Notes: generated from the sequence alone by a model not told the origin. DNA of 64,000 nucleotides from Pseudalkalibacillus hwajinpoensis (GCF_015234585.1 NZ_JADFCM010000008.1:1426001-1490000); one strand, 5' to 3'; counted from the stretch's first letter, positions 19,335 through 29,753 are shown. Numbers and translations are program-made.

Positions 19335-19367
19335 AACAAAGCCGACCTATAAAGGTCGGCTTTGTTT
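19335..19367 (+). terminator. intrinsic terminator
   Basis: AAACAAAGCCGACC (19335-19348) pairs perfectly with GGTCGGCTTTGTTT (19354-19367). Confidence 0.88.
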
Positions 19368-19652
19368 AGTTATAGCTGATATTCGTTTAGGTAAGTAGTA
19401 CTTCGCTTTTCCACATACAACTAATTTTTAACGAATCCTATAGGATGAATGAAATAAAATGGATCGCATTTCGTTCGTATCACACTAAAGAAATAAACCG
19501 CTGTAAATATTCATTGGTAGAAAATCGATATTAGCTATTCACTATGGTAACACTTTGTGGTAATTTAGTATTGCACTGTGTTAATATTCGAAAAATTTTT
19601 CGACTTTTATCATTGTTCGTTGAAATTTTTTTCGATAATTTGCTTGAAAGTT

Positions 19653-19681
19653 TTGTGGGCAGTCTAAAATTATGCTAAAAT
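19653..19681 (+). promoter_or_regulatory. candidate odhAB promoter
   Basis: TTGTGG (19653-19658), 17-bp spacer, TAAAAT (19676-19681). The rest of the stretch 19368-19822 is AT-rich with no gene; the untranslated leader would be about 135 bases. Confidence 0.4.
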
Positions 19682-19686
19682 ACCAA

Positions 19687-19700
19687 TGTAAGCGTTTTTT
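19687..19700 (+). promoter_or_regulatory. cre-like sequence at the odhA transcription start
   Basis: TGTAAGCGTTTTTT matches 12 of 14 positions of TGWNANCGNTNWCA and covers the predicted start point of the candidate promoter. Repression of odhAB by glucose is known in Bacillus; this site is an inference. Confidence 0.4.
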
Positions 19701-19822
19701 TAAATTGAATGTTTCAAATCGCGAAATGAGTGTAAAGAACAAGTAAGAAACCATGCTTAAAGTGGTGTGCAATAAGACCATTGCACTAATTGAGTTTAAA
19801 CCCAGCAGGGAGGTAGCATGCT

Positions 19823-22681
19823 TTGAATACCAAACAGTCCAGAGTGGAACATCCATGGCAAGAATTTTATGGACCAAACCTTGGCTATGCCATTGAATTA
19901 TATGAAAAATATCAAGAGGATCCTGAATCTGTTGATCCAGACATGCGTCAAAAATTTGACCAGTGGGGACCCCCACCTTCTTCACAAGAAGTTGTTGAAA
20001 CTTCAGGTCAGCCAGCTAATCTCAAAAAGGTTATTTCTGCTGTTAAATTAGCCGACAATATTCGTACATATGGCCATTTAGCTGCGGCGATTAACCCGCT
20101 TTCTAATGAAAAATCTGATCAGGATTTCATGACACCACAGAAATACGGTCTCTCTGATGAAGACCTGAAAGCGATTCCTGCACAAGTGATTTGGGAAAAT
20201 GCTCCTGATGAAGTAAACAATGGATTGCAAGCGATTCAAAAATTGCAAGATCTTTATACAAAATCTATGTCTTATGAGTTCACTCATGTTCATTCAGACG
20301 ATGAGCGTAAATGGCTAGATGAAATGGTAGAAAACGATTCTGTAAGTCGTACACTTACGAATGATGATCGTAAGGAGCTCCTACGCAGATTAACGGAAGT
20401 AGAAGGATTCGAGAAATTCCTTCATAAAACATTTGTTGGTCAAAAGCGCTTTTCAATCGAAGGCGTTGATGCCATGGTGCCGATGCTTGACGATGTTATT
20501 AAGTGCGGGACAAGTGATGGTGCAAAGAACGTTATGATTGGTATGGCGCACCGAGGTCGTTTGAACGTTCTAACACATGTTTTAAACAAGCCTTACGAGA
20601 AAATATTCTCTGAATTTCACCATGCACCAAATAAGGAACTCGTTCCTTCAGAAGGTTCAATGGGAATTAACTACGGTTGGACAGGTGACGTAAAATATCA
20701 CATGGGGGCAGACCGGAAATTTGAAGAGTCTGATACTGCTAAAGCAACGGTAACACTAGCAAACAACCCGAGTCATCTTGAATTCGTCGATCCTGTTGTA
20801 GAAGGGTATGCTCGAGCTGCTCAAGAAACACGTGAAGAAAAAGGTGAGCCAAAGCAGGACTTCCGTAAATCATTTGCTATCTTAATCCATGGCGATGCGG
20901 CCTTCCCAGGTGAGGGAGTGGTTGCTGAGACGCTTAACTTAAGTCAGCTGAAAGGCTATCATACTGGTGGAACGATTCATATCATAGCTAACAACCAGCT
21001 TGGATTTACGACTGAGAGCACAGATTCTCGCTCTACAAAATACGCAAGTGATCTTGCTAAGGGATACGAGATTCCAATTGTTCACGTCAATGCGGATGAT
21101 CCAGAGGCGTGTCTCGCTGCTATGCACTTAGCATACGAATACCGCATGAAGTTTAATAAAGACTTTCTAATTGATCTCATCGGCTATCGTCGATTTGGCC
21201 ATAATGAAATGGATGATCCGGCTGTAACGCAGCCGCATTTATATGAAAAGATTAAAAACCATCCTACTGTTCGAGCGAGCTATGCGAAGTATCTTACTGA
21301 GCAGAAAGTCATCGAGAGTGGTGATGGCGAGAAATATGATGAGGAAATTCTTGCACAGCTACAAGAGCAATACGATAAGGTGGCTAAGGGTGGCGAAGCT
21401 GATACAGATGTAAAAGAACTGCAGCCGCCTAAAGAAATCGTTAAAGGAATACCAACTATTGATACATCTGTTCCACTTGAAACATTGAAAGATATTAATG
21501 AGAAGCTTCTAATTCGTCCTGATGGCTTTAATGTATATCCAAAGCTTGAGCGAATTTTAAAAAGAAGACTTGATATGTTGGAAGAGGGCGGAAAAGTGGA
21601 TTGGGCCCTTGGTGAAACGCTAGCATTTGCTTCTATCCTTGGTGATGGAACTCCTATTCGTATTACAGGTCAGGACTCACAGCGTGGTACATTCGCGCAA
21701 CGTCATCTCGTTCTTCATGATAAAGAAACTGGAGAGACGTTCTGTCCGCTACACGAAATACCGCAGGCAGAGTCTTCCTTTGCGATTCATAATAGTCCAC
21801 TTTCTGAAGCATCAGTCGTTGGGTTCGAATATGGATATAATGTTTTTGCTCCAGAAACACTCGTTATTTGGGAAGCACAATATGGTGACTTTGCTAATGC
21901 TGCTCAAGTTATATTTGACCAATTTGTTTCTGCTGGAAGAGCTAAGTGGGGACAAAAATCAGGAATGGTTCTTCTACTTCCTCATGGTTATGAAGGTCAA
22001 GGTCCTGAGCATTCAAGTGGTAGAGTCGAACGCTTCCTTACTTTAGCTGCGGAAAACAACTGGACAGTTGCGAACCTTACTAGTGCGGCACAATACTTCC
22101 ACATATTGCGAAGACAAGCTGCGATACTAGAGAAACAAGAAGTTCGTCCGCTAGTTATTATGACACCTAAGAGCCTACTTCGTAATCAACGTACATCATC
22201 ACCTGGCTTTGAATTTAGTCAAGGTCAGTTCCTAAGCGTTGTTGAACAAGCGGGTCTTGGTGAGAAGAAGACGAAAGTCGAACGTATTGTTTTATGTACT
22301 GGTAAAGTAGCTGTTGACCTTGCAGCTGAAATTGAGTCATCTGATGAAAAGTATGACTGGCTACATGTTTTGAGAGTGGAGCAACTATATCCATTCCCAG
22401 AGGATGAAGTGAAGAAGATTTTTGAACGGTATTCAAATGTGAAAGAAATCATTTGGTTACAAGAAGAACCAAAGAATATGGGAGCATGGAATTATATTTC
22501 ATCTCGAATTCACGATTCAGCACCTGATGGAGTTTCCGTTAACTATGTAGGACGTCCTGATCGTTCAAGTCCTGCAGGCGGAGAACCTAACGTGCATAAG
22601 AAAGACCAGGAAAGAATTATTCAAGAAGTATTAGAACCATCCAAAACTGTTTCCCATCAAGGAGGTAATCGTCGTGATTGA
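19823..22681 (+). CDS. odhA: 2-oxoglutarate dehydrogenase E1 component
   Basis: 952-residue thiamine-diphosphate enzyme that decarboxylates 2-oxoglutarate in the TCA cycle and passes the succinyl group to OdhB. Visible family marks: N-terminal [27 protein letters not shown], the ThDP/Mg site GDAAFPGEG...NNQLGFTT and the C-terminal [17 protein letters not shown]. The start is a TTG at 19823, nine bases after GGGAGGT; the ATG at 19818 is out of frame and stops at once. The 3' end overlaps odhB by eight bases, so translation is coupled. Confidence 0.96.
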   Translation: MNTKQSRVEHPWQEFYGPNLGYAIELYEKYQEDPESVDPDMRQKFDQWGPPPSSQEVVETSGQPANLKKVISAVKLADNIRTYGHLAAAINPLSNEKSDQDFMTPQKYGLSDEDLKAIPAQVIWENAPDEVNNGLQAIQKLQDLYTKSMSYEFTHVHSDDERKWLDEMVENDSVSRTLTNDDRKELLRRLTEVEGFEKFLHKTFVGQKRFSIEGVDAMVPMLDDVIKCGTSDGAKNVMIGMAHRGRLNVLTHVLNKPYEKIFSEFHHAPNKELVPSEGSMGINYGWTGDVKYHMGADRKFEESDTAKATVTLANNPSHLEFVDPVVEGYARAAQETREEKGEPKQDFRKSFAILIHGDAAFPGEGVVAETLNLSQLKGYHTGGTIHIIANNQLGFTTESTDSRSTKYASDLAKGYEIPIVHVNADDPEACLAAMHLAYEYRMKFNKDFLIDLIGYRRFGHNEMDDPAVTQPHLYEKIKNHPTVRASYAKYLTEQKVIESGDGEKYDEEILAQLQEQYDKVAKGGEADTDVKELQPPKEIVKGIPTIDTSVPLETLKDINEKLLIRPDGFNVYPKLERILKRRLDMLEEGGKVDWALGETLAFASILGDGTPIRITGQDSQRGTFAQRHLVLHDKETGETFCPLHEIPQAESSFAIHNSPLSEASVVGFEYGYNVFAPETLVIWEAQYGDFANAAQVIFDQFVSAGRAKWGQKSGMVLLLPHGYEGQGPEHSSGRVERFLTLAAENNWTVANLTSAAQYFHILRRQAAILEKQEVRPLVIMTPKSLLRNQRTSSPGFEFSQGQFLSVVEQAGLGEKKTKVERIVLCTGKVAVDLAAEIESSDEKYDWLHVLRVEQLYPFPEDEVKKIFERYSNVKEIIWLQEEPKNMGAWNYISSRIHDSAPDGVSVNYVGRPDRSSPAGGEPNVHKKDQERIIQEVLEPSKTVSHQGGNRRD

Positions 22682-23975
22682 AGTTAAAGTACCAGAACTA
22701 GCAGAATCCATTACAGAAGGTACCATTTCTCAATGGTTAATCAAAGTAGGCGACAAAGTTGAAAAAGGTGACAACCTTGTTGAGCTTGAAACAGATAAAG
22801 TAAACATTGAAGTGAGTGCAGAAAATGATGGCGTGATTGAAGAACTTCTTAAAGAGCCAGGAGATAATGTTGAAGTAGGCGAAATTATTGCTTATCTTGG
22901 CAGCGGAAGTGGAGAAAATAGTGCTTCTGAAACAAAAGAAGAGAAATCCACTGAAAAAGCGGAAGCAAAACAGGAAGAAAAAGAAACACCTGAGGAAGCG
23001 AAGTCAGAGCAAGAATCTAAAGCACATGCAACTGAATCAAATGAAGAAAAATCCGAGAATGGTCGCACTGTTGCTTCACCTTCTGCGCGTAAGCTTGCGC
23101 GTGAACTAGGTGTTGATTTAAACAATGTTGAAACACGCGATCCATTAGGACGTGTTCGCCCAGACGATGTCAAGGCACATGCAGATAAAGCGAACCAGAA
23201 AGAAGCACCTAAGCAAGAAAAGAAACAGGAGACTCCGAAACAAGAAAAGAAATCTCCTGATGCAAATGAAGGCAAGCCAGTAGAGCGTGTGAAGATGTCA
23301 CGTCGTCGTCAAACGATTGCTAAGCGTCTTGTGGAAGTACAGCATACGGCAGCTATGTTAACAACGTTTAATGAAGTTGACATGACAGCGATTATGGAAC
23401 TTCGTAAGCGTCGCAAAGACAAGTTCCTAGAAGATAATGATGTAAAGCTCGGATTTATGTCATTTTTCACGAAAGCCGTTGTTGGCGCACTGAAAAAATA
23501 TCCACGTCTAAATGCAGAAATTCAAGATACTGATATTGTCTTGAAGAAATTTTATGATATCGGTATTGCGGTTGGAGCAGAAGAAGGACTTGTCGTTCCT
23601 GTCGTTCGTGATGCAGATAAGCTATCTTTTGCTGGAATCGAACAGGAAATTGGTAACCTTGCAAAAAAAGCGCGTGATAATAAATTAAAGCTTGATGAAC
23701 TTCAGGGTGGTTCATTCACTATTACAAATGGTGGGATTTTCGGATCAATGCTTTCGACACCGATTTTGAACGCTCCTCAAGTTGGTATTCTAGGAATGCA
23801 CAAAATTCAATGGCGTCCTATGGCAATTGATCAGGAAAGAATGGAAAACCGTCCGATGATGTACATCGCTCTCTCATACGATCACCGTATTGTTGATGGC
23901 GGAGAAGCGGTTAGCTTCCTTGCTAAAATTAAAGAACTTCTTGAAGATCCAGAACAGCTACTTCTAGAAGGGTAA
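22674..23975 (+). CDS. odhB: 2-oxoglutarate dehydrogenase E2, dihydrolipoyl succinyltransferase
   Basis: 433 residues: lipoyl domain (about 1-76) with lipoylated Lys42 in ETDKVNI, an unusually charged Glu/Lys-rich linker (about 80-125), a peripheral-subunit-binding domain (about 129-165, [14 protein letters not shown]), a second charged linker, and the catalytic domain with [10 protein letters not shown] near the C-terminus. Starts at GTG 22674 behind AAGGAGGT, overlapping odhA. The E3 subunit is not in the window; it is usually encoded elsewhere. Confidence 0.95.
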   Translation: MIEVKVPELAESITEGTISQWLIKVGDKVEKGDNLVELETDKVNIEVSAENDGVIEELLKEPGDNVEVGEIIAYLGSGSGENSASETKEEKSTEKAEAKQEEKETPEEAKSEQESKAHATESNEEKSENGRTVASPSARKLARELGVDLNNVETRDPLGRVRPDDVKAHADKANQKEAPKQEKKQETPKQEKKSPDANEGKPVERVKMSRRRQTIAKRLVEVQHTAAMLTTFNEVDMTAIMELRKRRKDKFLEDNDVKLGFMSFFTKAVVGALKKYPRLNAEIQDTDIVLKKFYDIGIAVGAEEGLVVPVVRDADKLSFAGIEQEIGNLAKKARDNKLKLDELQGGSFTITNGGIFGSMLSTPILNAPQVGILGMHKIQWRPMAIDQERMENRPMMYIALSYDHRIVDGGEAVSFLAKIKELLEDPEQLLLEG

Positions 23976-23981
23976 TTTAAC

Positions 23982-24018
23982 AAAGAACCTGAATCTCACC
24001 GATTCAGGTTCTTTTTAC
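23982..24018 (+). terminator. intrinsic terminator of odhAB
   Basis: AAAGAACCTGAATC (23982-23995) with GATTCAGGTTCTTT (24001-24014) and further T. Confidence 0.92.
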
Positions 24019-24135
24019 ATCAAGACAGTTGGTGATTCCACGATTAACTTGTTTAAAAAGGAATAGATGATCTTCCTTTATCTTATTGGTTCTGTCATGT
24101 AAAATAAAAAGAAAGTTGAAAGGGAGTGAAACAAG

Positions 24136-24339
24136 ATGATTCATCATTCATGGAAAGAAGCACCTACTATTAAAAATGTGAAATGTGTACATACAGATGC
24201 AAAGAAGTATATGGTCAATCGCGTATTAACAGAAGGTAAAACATATGAAGTTAAGAATGAAACAGAAGAGTTTTTATTTGTAGTTGATAATAGTGGAAAA
24301 GTAGGCGGATTTTATAAAGAGTATTTTGAGGAAATCTAG
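24136..24339 (+). CDS. small conserved Bacillus protein (probably DUF6501)
   Basis: 67-residue cytosolic protein with AAGGGAG SD. The sequence VKCVHTDAKKYMVNRVLTEG and VDNSGKVGGFYKEYF looks like a small conserved family I associate with DUF6501; function unknown. Free-standing gene with its own terminator. Confidence 0.8.
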   Translation: MIHHSWKEAPTIKNVKCVHTDAKKYMVNRVLTEGKTYEVKNETEEFLFVVDNSGKVGGFYKEYFEEI

Positions 24340-24354
24340 TTTTCCATACTTATT

Positions 24355-24385
24355 AGACCAGATCATTAATGATCTGGTCTTTTTA
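24355..24385 (+). terminator. intrinsic terminator
   Basis: AGACCAGATCAT-TA-ATGATCTGGTCT forms a near-perfect palindrome at 24355-24380 followed by five T. A second hairpin, GGGCACTGG/CCAGTGCCC at 24416-24440, lies right after the converging sulfur-transporter gene but lacks a T-run. Confidence 0.88.
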
Positions 24386-24447
24386 TTATACGAAATGATT
24401 TTTCACCATTATGAAGGGCACTGGTTATTATCCAGTGCCCAGTTATG

Positions 24448-25692
24448 TTAGCAAAATTGATCGTCTTTTTTAGGGTTTTTCAAACCGAATAATGGTCTTA
24501 AATAAAGCGCAACATATGAACCTGCAAGAGCTACAATCATCCATACCCAGCCATGAAGGCTAAAGGATGCAATCCCGCCAAAGTACGCCCCTATGTTACA
24601 GCCGTAGGCAAGACGAGCACCGTAGCCCATTAATAAACCGCCGATAATAGAAGCAGCAGCTAATTTCAATGGAACTCTTCTCATAACGAATGCGCCCCCA
24701 GCACCTGCTGCAACAAAAGCACCTAAAATGACACCGAAGTTCATGACGCTAGTTGAATCTGTAAGAATCGATTGTTCAAGAGCAGCAGCTTTTCCTCCAG
24801 ACCAATAACCCCATTTCGTGACATCTATGCCAAGAAACAGCGCAATCTTAGATCCCCATAGAGCAAAAGCTGACGTAATACCCCAAGGATTTCCACGCGA
24901 GATAAGTGTTAATGCATTTAGGATACCGAGCGCAATGGCAGCTGTCCAAATCGGCCATGAGCCGCGGAAGATCCGTTTCCATCCAGTTGATGTCGGCAAA
25001 GGTTTCATCTTAGGGGGCTTTCGTTTCTTTGCAATGCTTCTTACAACAATGAATATGATAGCAAATAAGAATAGTTGGGCAATCCAAGCGCCAAAATATC
25101 CTAAGCCTGTGTCTTCTGCTAACGAGATTGCCTCAAAGGATGGCATCTGATTTACCCAGAAATCAAAGTGCCAGGCACCAATGACAGATCCAACAATGAA
25201 ACCAAATAACGTTAGCAGCATTTCAGACTTTCCCCATCCAACTGTATAGAGTGTCCCAGAAGCACATCCTCCACCGAGTTGCATGCCTATACCAAATAGA
25301 AAAGATCCTACTACAACACTAGTTCCCACTGGAAAAACATATCCTGTTGGATTTGTATCAAATAAACCAAAACCATTTGCGAGTATTGGCGCAAACAACG
25401 TACTAGCCACAGCTAACATAAGCATATGTGATTGAATAGCTGTCCCGTTGCCTACACTAAGAAGTTGTCTAAAGGCGGAAGTGAATCCAAATCTTGCATG
25501 TAAGAGGCAGTACCCAAGTAATAGGCCTAAACCAAACAGCACAAATTGTTGAATGCCTTGATCCAGCCACAGAATTAGTGCTAGTAAACCAATAACGATA
25601 AAGCCACCTGTTAACACAGGTTTTTGTGGCGCTTTTAAAAACGGTAATTGTAAATTTGTTTTTGAACGATGAATCGGCTGTTCCATAGCCAT
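24448..25692 (-). CDS. YeeE/YedE family sulfur (thiosulfate) transporter
   Basis: 414-residue membrane protein with about ten helices in two YeeE/YedE (DUF395) halves. The two best conserved signatures are GGGCASGTLYTVGWG in the first half and YGCNIGAYFGGIASFSLHGW near the end, each with the functional Cys. Family members such as TsuA import thiosulfate; others accompany TusA-like sulfur carriers, none of which is encoded nearby. The minus-strand start has GAGGTG eight bases upstream. Confidence 0.87.
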   Translation of the reverse strand: MAMEQPIHRSKTNLQLPFLKAPQKPVLTGGFIVIGLLALILWLDQGIQQFVLFGLGLLLGYCLLHARFGFTSAFRQLLSVGNGTAIQSHMLMLAVASTLFAPILANGFGLFDTNPTGYVFPVGTSVVVGSFLFGIGMQLGGGCASGTLYTVGWGKSEMLLTLFGFIVGSVIGAWHFDFWVNQMPSFEAISLAEDTGLGYFGAWIAQLFLFAIIFIVVRSIAKKRKPPKMKPLPTSTGWKRIFRGSWPIWTAAIALGILNALTLISRGNPWGITSAFALWGSKIALFLGIDVTKWGYWSGGKAAALEQSILTDSTSVMNFGVILGAFVAAGAGGAFVMRRVPLKLAAASIIGGLLMGYGARLAYGCNIGAYFGGIASFSLHGWVWMIVALAGSYVALYLRPLFGLKNPKKDDQFC

Positions 25693-26021
25693 ATATAATG
25701 CACCTCATTCCGATGTATTTAGTATGAATTGATTTGTACATCCTACATGATATTTCCCTTTCTGTAAACAATTACGTGTTCTTTCCTAAAAGCTATCATA
25801 ATGAACGGCTTCACTTGGATAAACAAAACAACGAGGTATTAACAATATAAATAAACATTGCTTCTTAAAACCGATCGTTTGATATGTACCATTCGTCCTA
25901 TATAGAAGGGGTGTGATATAATATTTCTGTGCAAAATGACGTCTTTTCATAGGATTAATAGAACGATATTCAGCTTAAGATCAGGTGTTACAACCGTCTC
26001 AGGCTATTGGAGGTTGAGACA
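25693..26021. promoter_or_regulatory. divergent intergenic region; extended -10 promoter for nos
   Basis: Between the sulfur transporter and NO synthase genes. TGATATAAT at 25914-25922 is a good extended -10 box for nos, about 95 bp before its start; no convincing -35. No operator palindrome seen. Confidence 0.45.
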
Positions 26022-27089
26022 ATGGAAAAAGAACAATTATTAGATACTGCTTATGACTTTGTCGATCAAGCTTATTATGAATTAAACAAAGATCCAGCCG
26101 AATTAATAAAACGAAAAACTGAAATAAAAAGAGAAATTACCGATACAGGATCCTATACTCATACATATGAAGAGTTAGTTCAAGGTGCAAAAATGGCTTG
26201 GAGAAATAGCAATAAGTGTATCGGTCGCCTTTTCTGGAATACGATGACTGTTTTAGATGCTCGATCGGCTTGTACTGTAGAAGAAGTATCTGAAGCATTA
26301 ATAAATCATATTCGAATGGCGTCTAATGGAGGGAAAATTAAACCTTCCATCACCATTTTCGCACCTGGTAAAGTGCTAATTTGGAATCACCAACTCATAC
26401 GTTACGCAGGTTATGAAACCGAGAATGGCATCATTGGTGATCCTGATTCAATATCATTTACTAAGAAAGTAATGGAACTGGGTTGGAGAGGTGAAGGGAC
26501 GCAACACGACGTTTTACCGCTTGTTTTTTGTATAGATGCTGGAAGTCCAAACGTCGTCGAGATCCCTGCTAATGAAGTTATCCAGGTACAAATTAAGCAT
26601 CCGGAATATGATTTTTCTCCTTTAAATGTTAAGTGGTATGGTGTGCCTATCATATCAGATATGCGATTAGAAATCGGAGGGATCCATTACAATGCAGCCC
26701 CATTTAATGGCTGGTATATGGGCACAGAAATCGGTGCTAGGAACCTTGCAGATAAGAATCGATATAACCTTCTACCAGAAGTCGCTAAAATCTTAAATCT
26801 CGATACTCGTTCGAATGCGACGCTTTGGAAAGATCGCGCTTTAGTTGAGTTAAATCGTGCTGTTTTGTATTCCTATCAAGAGGAAGGCGTTAGTATCGTT
26901 GATCATCATACTGCTGCAAAACAATTTCACAAATTTGAACAAAATGAAGCGAAAGCAGAACGAGAAGTAACGGGTAATTGGACTTGGCTCATTCCACCTG
27001 TATCACCTGCTACAACGCATATTTTTCACAAACCATATAAAAATAAAATTGTAACTCCTAACTATTTTTATCAAGACAAACCATACTAA
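26022..27089 (+). CDS. nos: nitric oxide synthase oxygenase (bacterial NOS)
   Basis: 355 residues from the ATG at 26022 (GGAGGT seven bases ahead; a TTG at 26007 precedes the SD). Only the oxygenase half is present, as in other Bacillus NOS; electrons come from general flavodoxin-type reductases. Heme-ligating Cys66 is in [13 protein letters not shown], and the substrate site block [11 protein letters not shown] carries the arginine-binding Glu. Makes NO and citrulline from arginine, used in oxidative and antibiotic stress protection. Confidence 0.95.
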   Translation: MEKEQLLDTAYDFVDQAYYELNKDPAELIKRKTEIKREITDTGSYTHTYEELVQGAKMAWRNSNKCIGRLFWNTMTVLDARSACTVEEVSEALINHIRMASNGGKIKPSITIFAPGKVLIWNHQLIRYAGYETENGIIGDPDSISFTKKVMELGWRGEGTQHDVLPLVFCIDAGSPNVVEIPANEVIQVQIKHPEYDFSPLNVKWYGVPIISDMRLEIGGIHYNAAPFNGWYMGTEIGARNLADKNRYNLLPEVAKILNLDTRSNATLWKDRALVELNRAVLYSYQEEGVSIVDHHTAAKQFHKFEQNEAKAEREVTGNWTWLIPPVSPATTHIFHKPYKNKIVTPNYFYQDKPY

Positions 27090-27138
27090 AAGAGTCTTGA
27101 ACGTAAATATGGGGCATTGATATTTGATGCTAACTTTA

Positions 27139-27162
27139 AAAACCACTTGTCGGTGGTTTTTT
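27139..27162 (+). terminator. intrinsic terminator of nos
   Basis: AAAACCAC (27139-27146), loop TTGTCG, GTGGTTTT (27153-27160), extra T. Confidence 0.82.
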
Positions 27163-27247
27163 CTTATGAGCATTAGACTATACAAAAGTCTTAAAAAGCA
27201 GTATCCTTTAATATAAACATATTCCTATAAGAAAGGTTGGTATTAAA

Positions 27248-27670
27248 TTGCCTTCATCTATACCTAGACCTCTAGTGAGAGTAAATCAATCGTTTATTTT
27301 TATATTTGCTACGTCATTTGTCTTTCTTTATCACTGGTTATTTCTTATTATTCCTCTCATTGTTGGAATAATGGGGCTACTTATGAACTTTAATCCAGTT
27401 ATGAAGGCGGGTAAACTTTTCTTAAAGAAGCCTGTTAATCAATATATTCCTGAAGATAAAGATCAACAGCAATTCAATCAAAAAATAGCTGTGACGTTGT
27501 TGTCTGTTTCATTAATCGCCTATTACCTTAACGTGAACTGGTTAGCGATCACGTCTGCCACTATGGTGGCACTTGCTTCACTAATTGCTATTCTTGGTTT
27601 TTGTATCGGTTGCTTTGTTCGCTTTCAATGGAAGCAGTATCAATATCGTCGTTCTCAACATTCTTCTTAA
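27248..27670 (+). CDS. DUF4395 family membrane protein
   Basis: 140 residues, four likely membrane helices in two hairpins, with the family end motif LGFCIGCFVRFQWKQ containing CxxxC-like cysteines. Starts at TTG 27248 after GAAAGG. DUF4395 proteins are often found near thiol redox or rhodanese genes; function unknown. Single gene with its own terminator. Confidence 0.8.
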   Translation: MPSSIPRPLVRVNQSFIFIFATSFVFLYHWLFLIIPLIVGIMGLLMNFNPVMKAGKLFLKKPVNQYIPEDKDQQQFNQKIAVTLLSVSLIAYYLNVNWLAITSATMVALASLIAILGFCIGCFVRFQWKQYQYRRSQHSS

Positions 27671-27697
27671 AAACAGCCTAATTAGGCTGTTTTTTTA
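27670..27697 (+). terminator. intrinsic terminator
   Basis: AAAACAGCCTAA/TTAGGCTGTTTT at 27670-27693, overlapping the DUF4395 stop codon, followed by T. Confidence 0.88.
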
Positions 27698-27766
27698 GTT
27701 TTGAATGGTATGTTCAAATTGCTCGTTAATCTCTCGCTTTTTAGAAAAAACAGATAATAGCATTTC

Positions 27767-27775
27767 TGGTATAAT
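27767..27775 (+). promoter_or_regulatory. extended -10 promoter of the N-hydroxylase gene
   Basis: TGGTATAAT about 45 bp before the ATG; no good -35, and no clear Fur box (GATAATGATAATCATTATC type) around it. Confidence 0.5.
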
Positions 27776-27817
27776 AAAAGGAGATAATAGATGCAAGAAG
27801 AGAAAGGATAGGATTGG

Positions 27818-29122
27818 ATGAAACAGAAAGTATACGATTTAATTGGTGTTGGGATTGGACCATTTAATTTAGGGTTAGCTGCTTTGATGGATCCAATTAA
27901 AGAAATGGATACACTTTTCTTTGAGCAGAAGGAACAATTTAATTGGCATCCGGGAATGTTGATTGAAGGGACACGGCTCCAAGTACCTTTTATGGCGGAT
28001 CTTGTCACAATGGCTGATCCAACTAATCCGTATAGTTATTTAAATTATTTAAAACATCATAATCGTTTGTATCATTTTTATTTTCTACAGCGTCTTGAAA
28101 TGCCACGTAATGAGTACAATCATTATTGTCAGTGGGCAGCCAATCAATTGGAAAGCTGTCAATTCGGCTCGAAAGTATTAGCTGTAGTTCCAATAGGTAA
28201 ACCAGTCGAGCGTTATGAAATTACGGTTGAAAAGCTTACCACTGGTGAAACAGAAACATATGTAGCTAAAAATATTATCCTTGGAGTAGGAACTATTCCG
28301 TCATTACCTAAGGCGTTGCAGGATTTTCCTGAAGAAGACGTTTTTCATTCTTCAACATTTTTAGATCATACAGAGCGGTGTAAACAGGCCAAGAAAATTA
28401 CGGTTATTGGGTCCGGGCAAAGCTCTGCAGAGATTTTCCGTGAATTGTTAAAAGAAAGACAAGAGTACGGGTATTCCCTTAATTGGGTAACAAGGTCTCA
28501 AGGATTTTTCCCAATGGAAGAAACGAGATTAAGTTTAGAGCACTTTTCTCCTGAATATGTTGATTACTTCTATGATCTTCCTCAGGAGCAAAAAGATGAT
28601 ATCTTTAAAGGACAGCAGTTATTATATAAAGGCATTAGTCCTCATACCATTACCGATATTTATAACCTTCTATATGAACAGTCCGTGGGAGGTAAAGATA
28701 TGGATGTGATGCTAATGCCATTAACTGAAATCAATGGAGTTAGAGAAAAAGAAGATGGAACAGGGTATGAAGTAGAATGTCGACAATGGCAAAAAGGAGA
28801 AAATTTCCTTTTGGACAGTGAAGTTATTATTGCTGGTACAGGTTACCGCCCGTTGATTCCTAAGTGCCTTCAAGATTTAGAAGAGATCATTGATTGGGAT
28901 GAGCAGGGGCGATACCATGTCTCAAAAGATTATCGACTTAACTTAACTTGTGAAGCTTCTTCTCATATTTTTGTTCATAGTGGCATGCAGCATACTCATG
29001 GTGTGGGATCAACGAACCTCGGTCTTGCTGTAAATCGAAATAAAATCATTATTAATCAACTAGCTGAGAAAGAAATATATCCAGTTCTAGAAGGAAATAT
29101 TTTTCAACAATTTGAACTATAA
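27818..29122 (+). CDS. L-lysine/L-ornithine N-monooxygenase (SidA/IucD/PvdA family)
   Basis: 434-residue flavin-dependent N-hydroxylating monooxygenase. FAD motif GVGIGPFNLGLA at 10-21, the substrate-side block WHPGMLIEG...FMADLVTMADP, the NADPH motif VIGSGQSSAEIF near 200, and the late FAD contact SGMQHTHGVGSTNLGL. Such enzymes hydroxylate the side-chain amine of lysine or ornithine as the first step to hydroxamate siderophores. No siderophore synthetase or transporter is nearby and the gene has its own terminator, so the end product is unknown. Confidence 0.88.
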   Translation: MKQKVYDLIGVGIGPFNLGLAALMDPIKEMDTLFFEQKEQFNWHPGMLIEGTRLQVPFMADLVTMADPTNPYSYLNYLKHHNRLYHFYFLQRLEMPRNEYNHYCQWAANQLESCQFGSKVLAVVPIGKPVERYEITVEKLTTGETETYVAKNIILGVGTIPSLPKALQDFPEEDVFHSSTFLDHTERCKQAKKITVIGSGQSSAEIFRELLKERQEYGYSLNWVTRSQGFFPMEETRLSLEHFSPEYVDYFYDLPQEQKDDIFKGQQLLYKGISPHTITDIYNLLYEQSVGGKDMDVMLMPLTEINGVREKEDGTGYEVECRQWQKGENFLLDSEVIIAGTGYRPLIPKCLQDLEEIIDWDEQGRYHVSKDYRLNLTCEASSHIFVHSGMQHTHGVGSTNLGLAVNRNKIIINQLAEKEIYPVLEGNIFQQFEL

Positions 29123-29126
29123 GATG

Positions 29127-29153
29127 AAAACCAGCCAACTTGGCTGGTTTTTT
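29127..29153 (+). terminator. intrinsic terminator
   Basis: AAAACCAGCCA (29127-29137), loop ACT, TGGCTGGTTTT (29141-29151), extra T. Confidence 0.9.
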
Positions 29154-29202
29154 GTATGAAAATAACCTTTTGATAGAAACTAATGTAAAGGAGGAGTGCC
29201 AT

Positions 29203-29394
29203 ATGGAGAAAAATGCACGAGGTTATGTTCAAGATAGCTGTAGGGCTCTTGAAGAAGCGAGTAAATATTTAGAGGATGCTCTTTCGACAGTTGAAAAAGG
29301 GCAAAATCGTGATCGAATTCAACAGTCTCTAGATGAGTTGATGACTGTTCAGTCTCATTGTAACGAGACTGCAAACGTTCTAGAGCAGCGATAA
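29203..29394 (+). CDS. small helical protein of unknown function
   Basis: 63 residues from the ATG at 29203, eight bases after AAAGGAGG. Mostly one or two long helices (ALEEASKYLEDALSTVEKG), no membrane segment, one Cys in the first helix and one near the end. Not recognised. A longer in-frame start at 29140 lies in the preceding terminator and has no SD. Confidence 0.72.
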   Translation: MEKNARGYVQDSCRALEEASKYLEDALSTVEKGQNRDRIQQSLDELMTVQSHCNETANVLEQR

Positions 29395-29483
29395 AAATTT
29401 TTTGAGTAAATTTGTAAATTATAGTTTTAGCTCAATTAAAATCGGAAATGGTGAACTAACGCTTTACACAAGGAGGGAAAACA

Positions 29484-29618
29484 ATGAGTCTTTTATTTGG
29501 AAAAGGCATGCAGGCGTTCGAACAGGACGCTAAAGCAGAGAAGGAAAAAGTTCAAACGTCTCCTACTGCTCACTTTAACAAGAAGTCTAGATTGAAGCAA
29601 AAACCTACGAAAATATAG
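29484..29618 (+). CDS. very small basic protein, 44 residues
   Basis: ATG at 29484 preceded by AAGGAGGG and followed immediately by a terminator whose stem starts at the stop codon, so this is a real expression unit. Starts MSLLFGKGMQAFEQDAKAEK and ends in a strongly basic tail (KKSRLKQKPTKI). No family recognised; a small spore-coat or nucleic-acid-binding protein would fit the composition but this is a guess. Confidence 0.7.
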   Translation: MSLLFGKGMQAFEQDAKAEKEKVQTSPTAHFNKKSRLKQKPTKI

Positions 29619-29641
29619 CCATCCTTTTGGATGGTTTTTTT
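29619..29641 (+). terminator. intrinsic terminator
   Basis: CCATCC-TTTT-GGATGG (29619-29634) followed by seven T. Confidence 0.88.
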
Positions 29642-29753
29642 GTTTCGCTTATTTTGTTTAAGCAGGCACATCCATTTACATAAAAATGTGTAAGATTGAA
29701 AAAAATGGGGAACAGTTCGATTGTGATACAAAGTAAATTGGAGGAGATCTTAA

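Noticed and set aside
27720-27817. Fur box before the N-hydroxylase gene
   Set aside because: GATAATAG repeats give only partial matches to the 19-bp palindrome.
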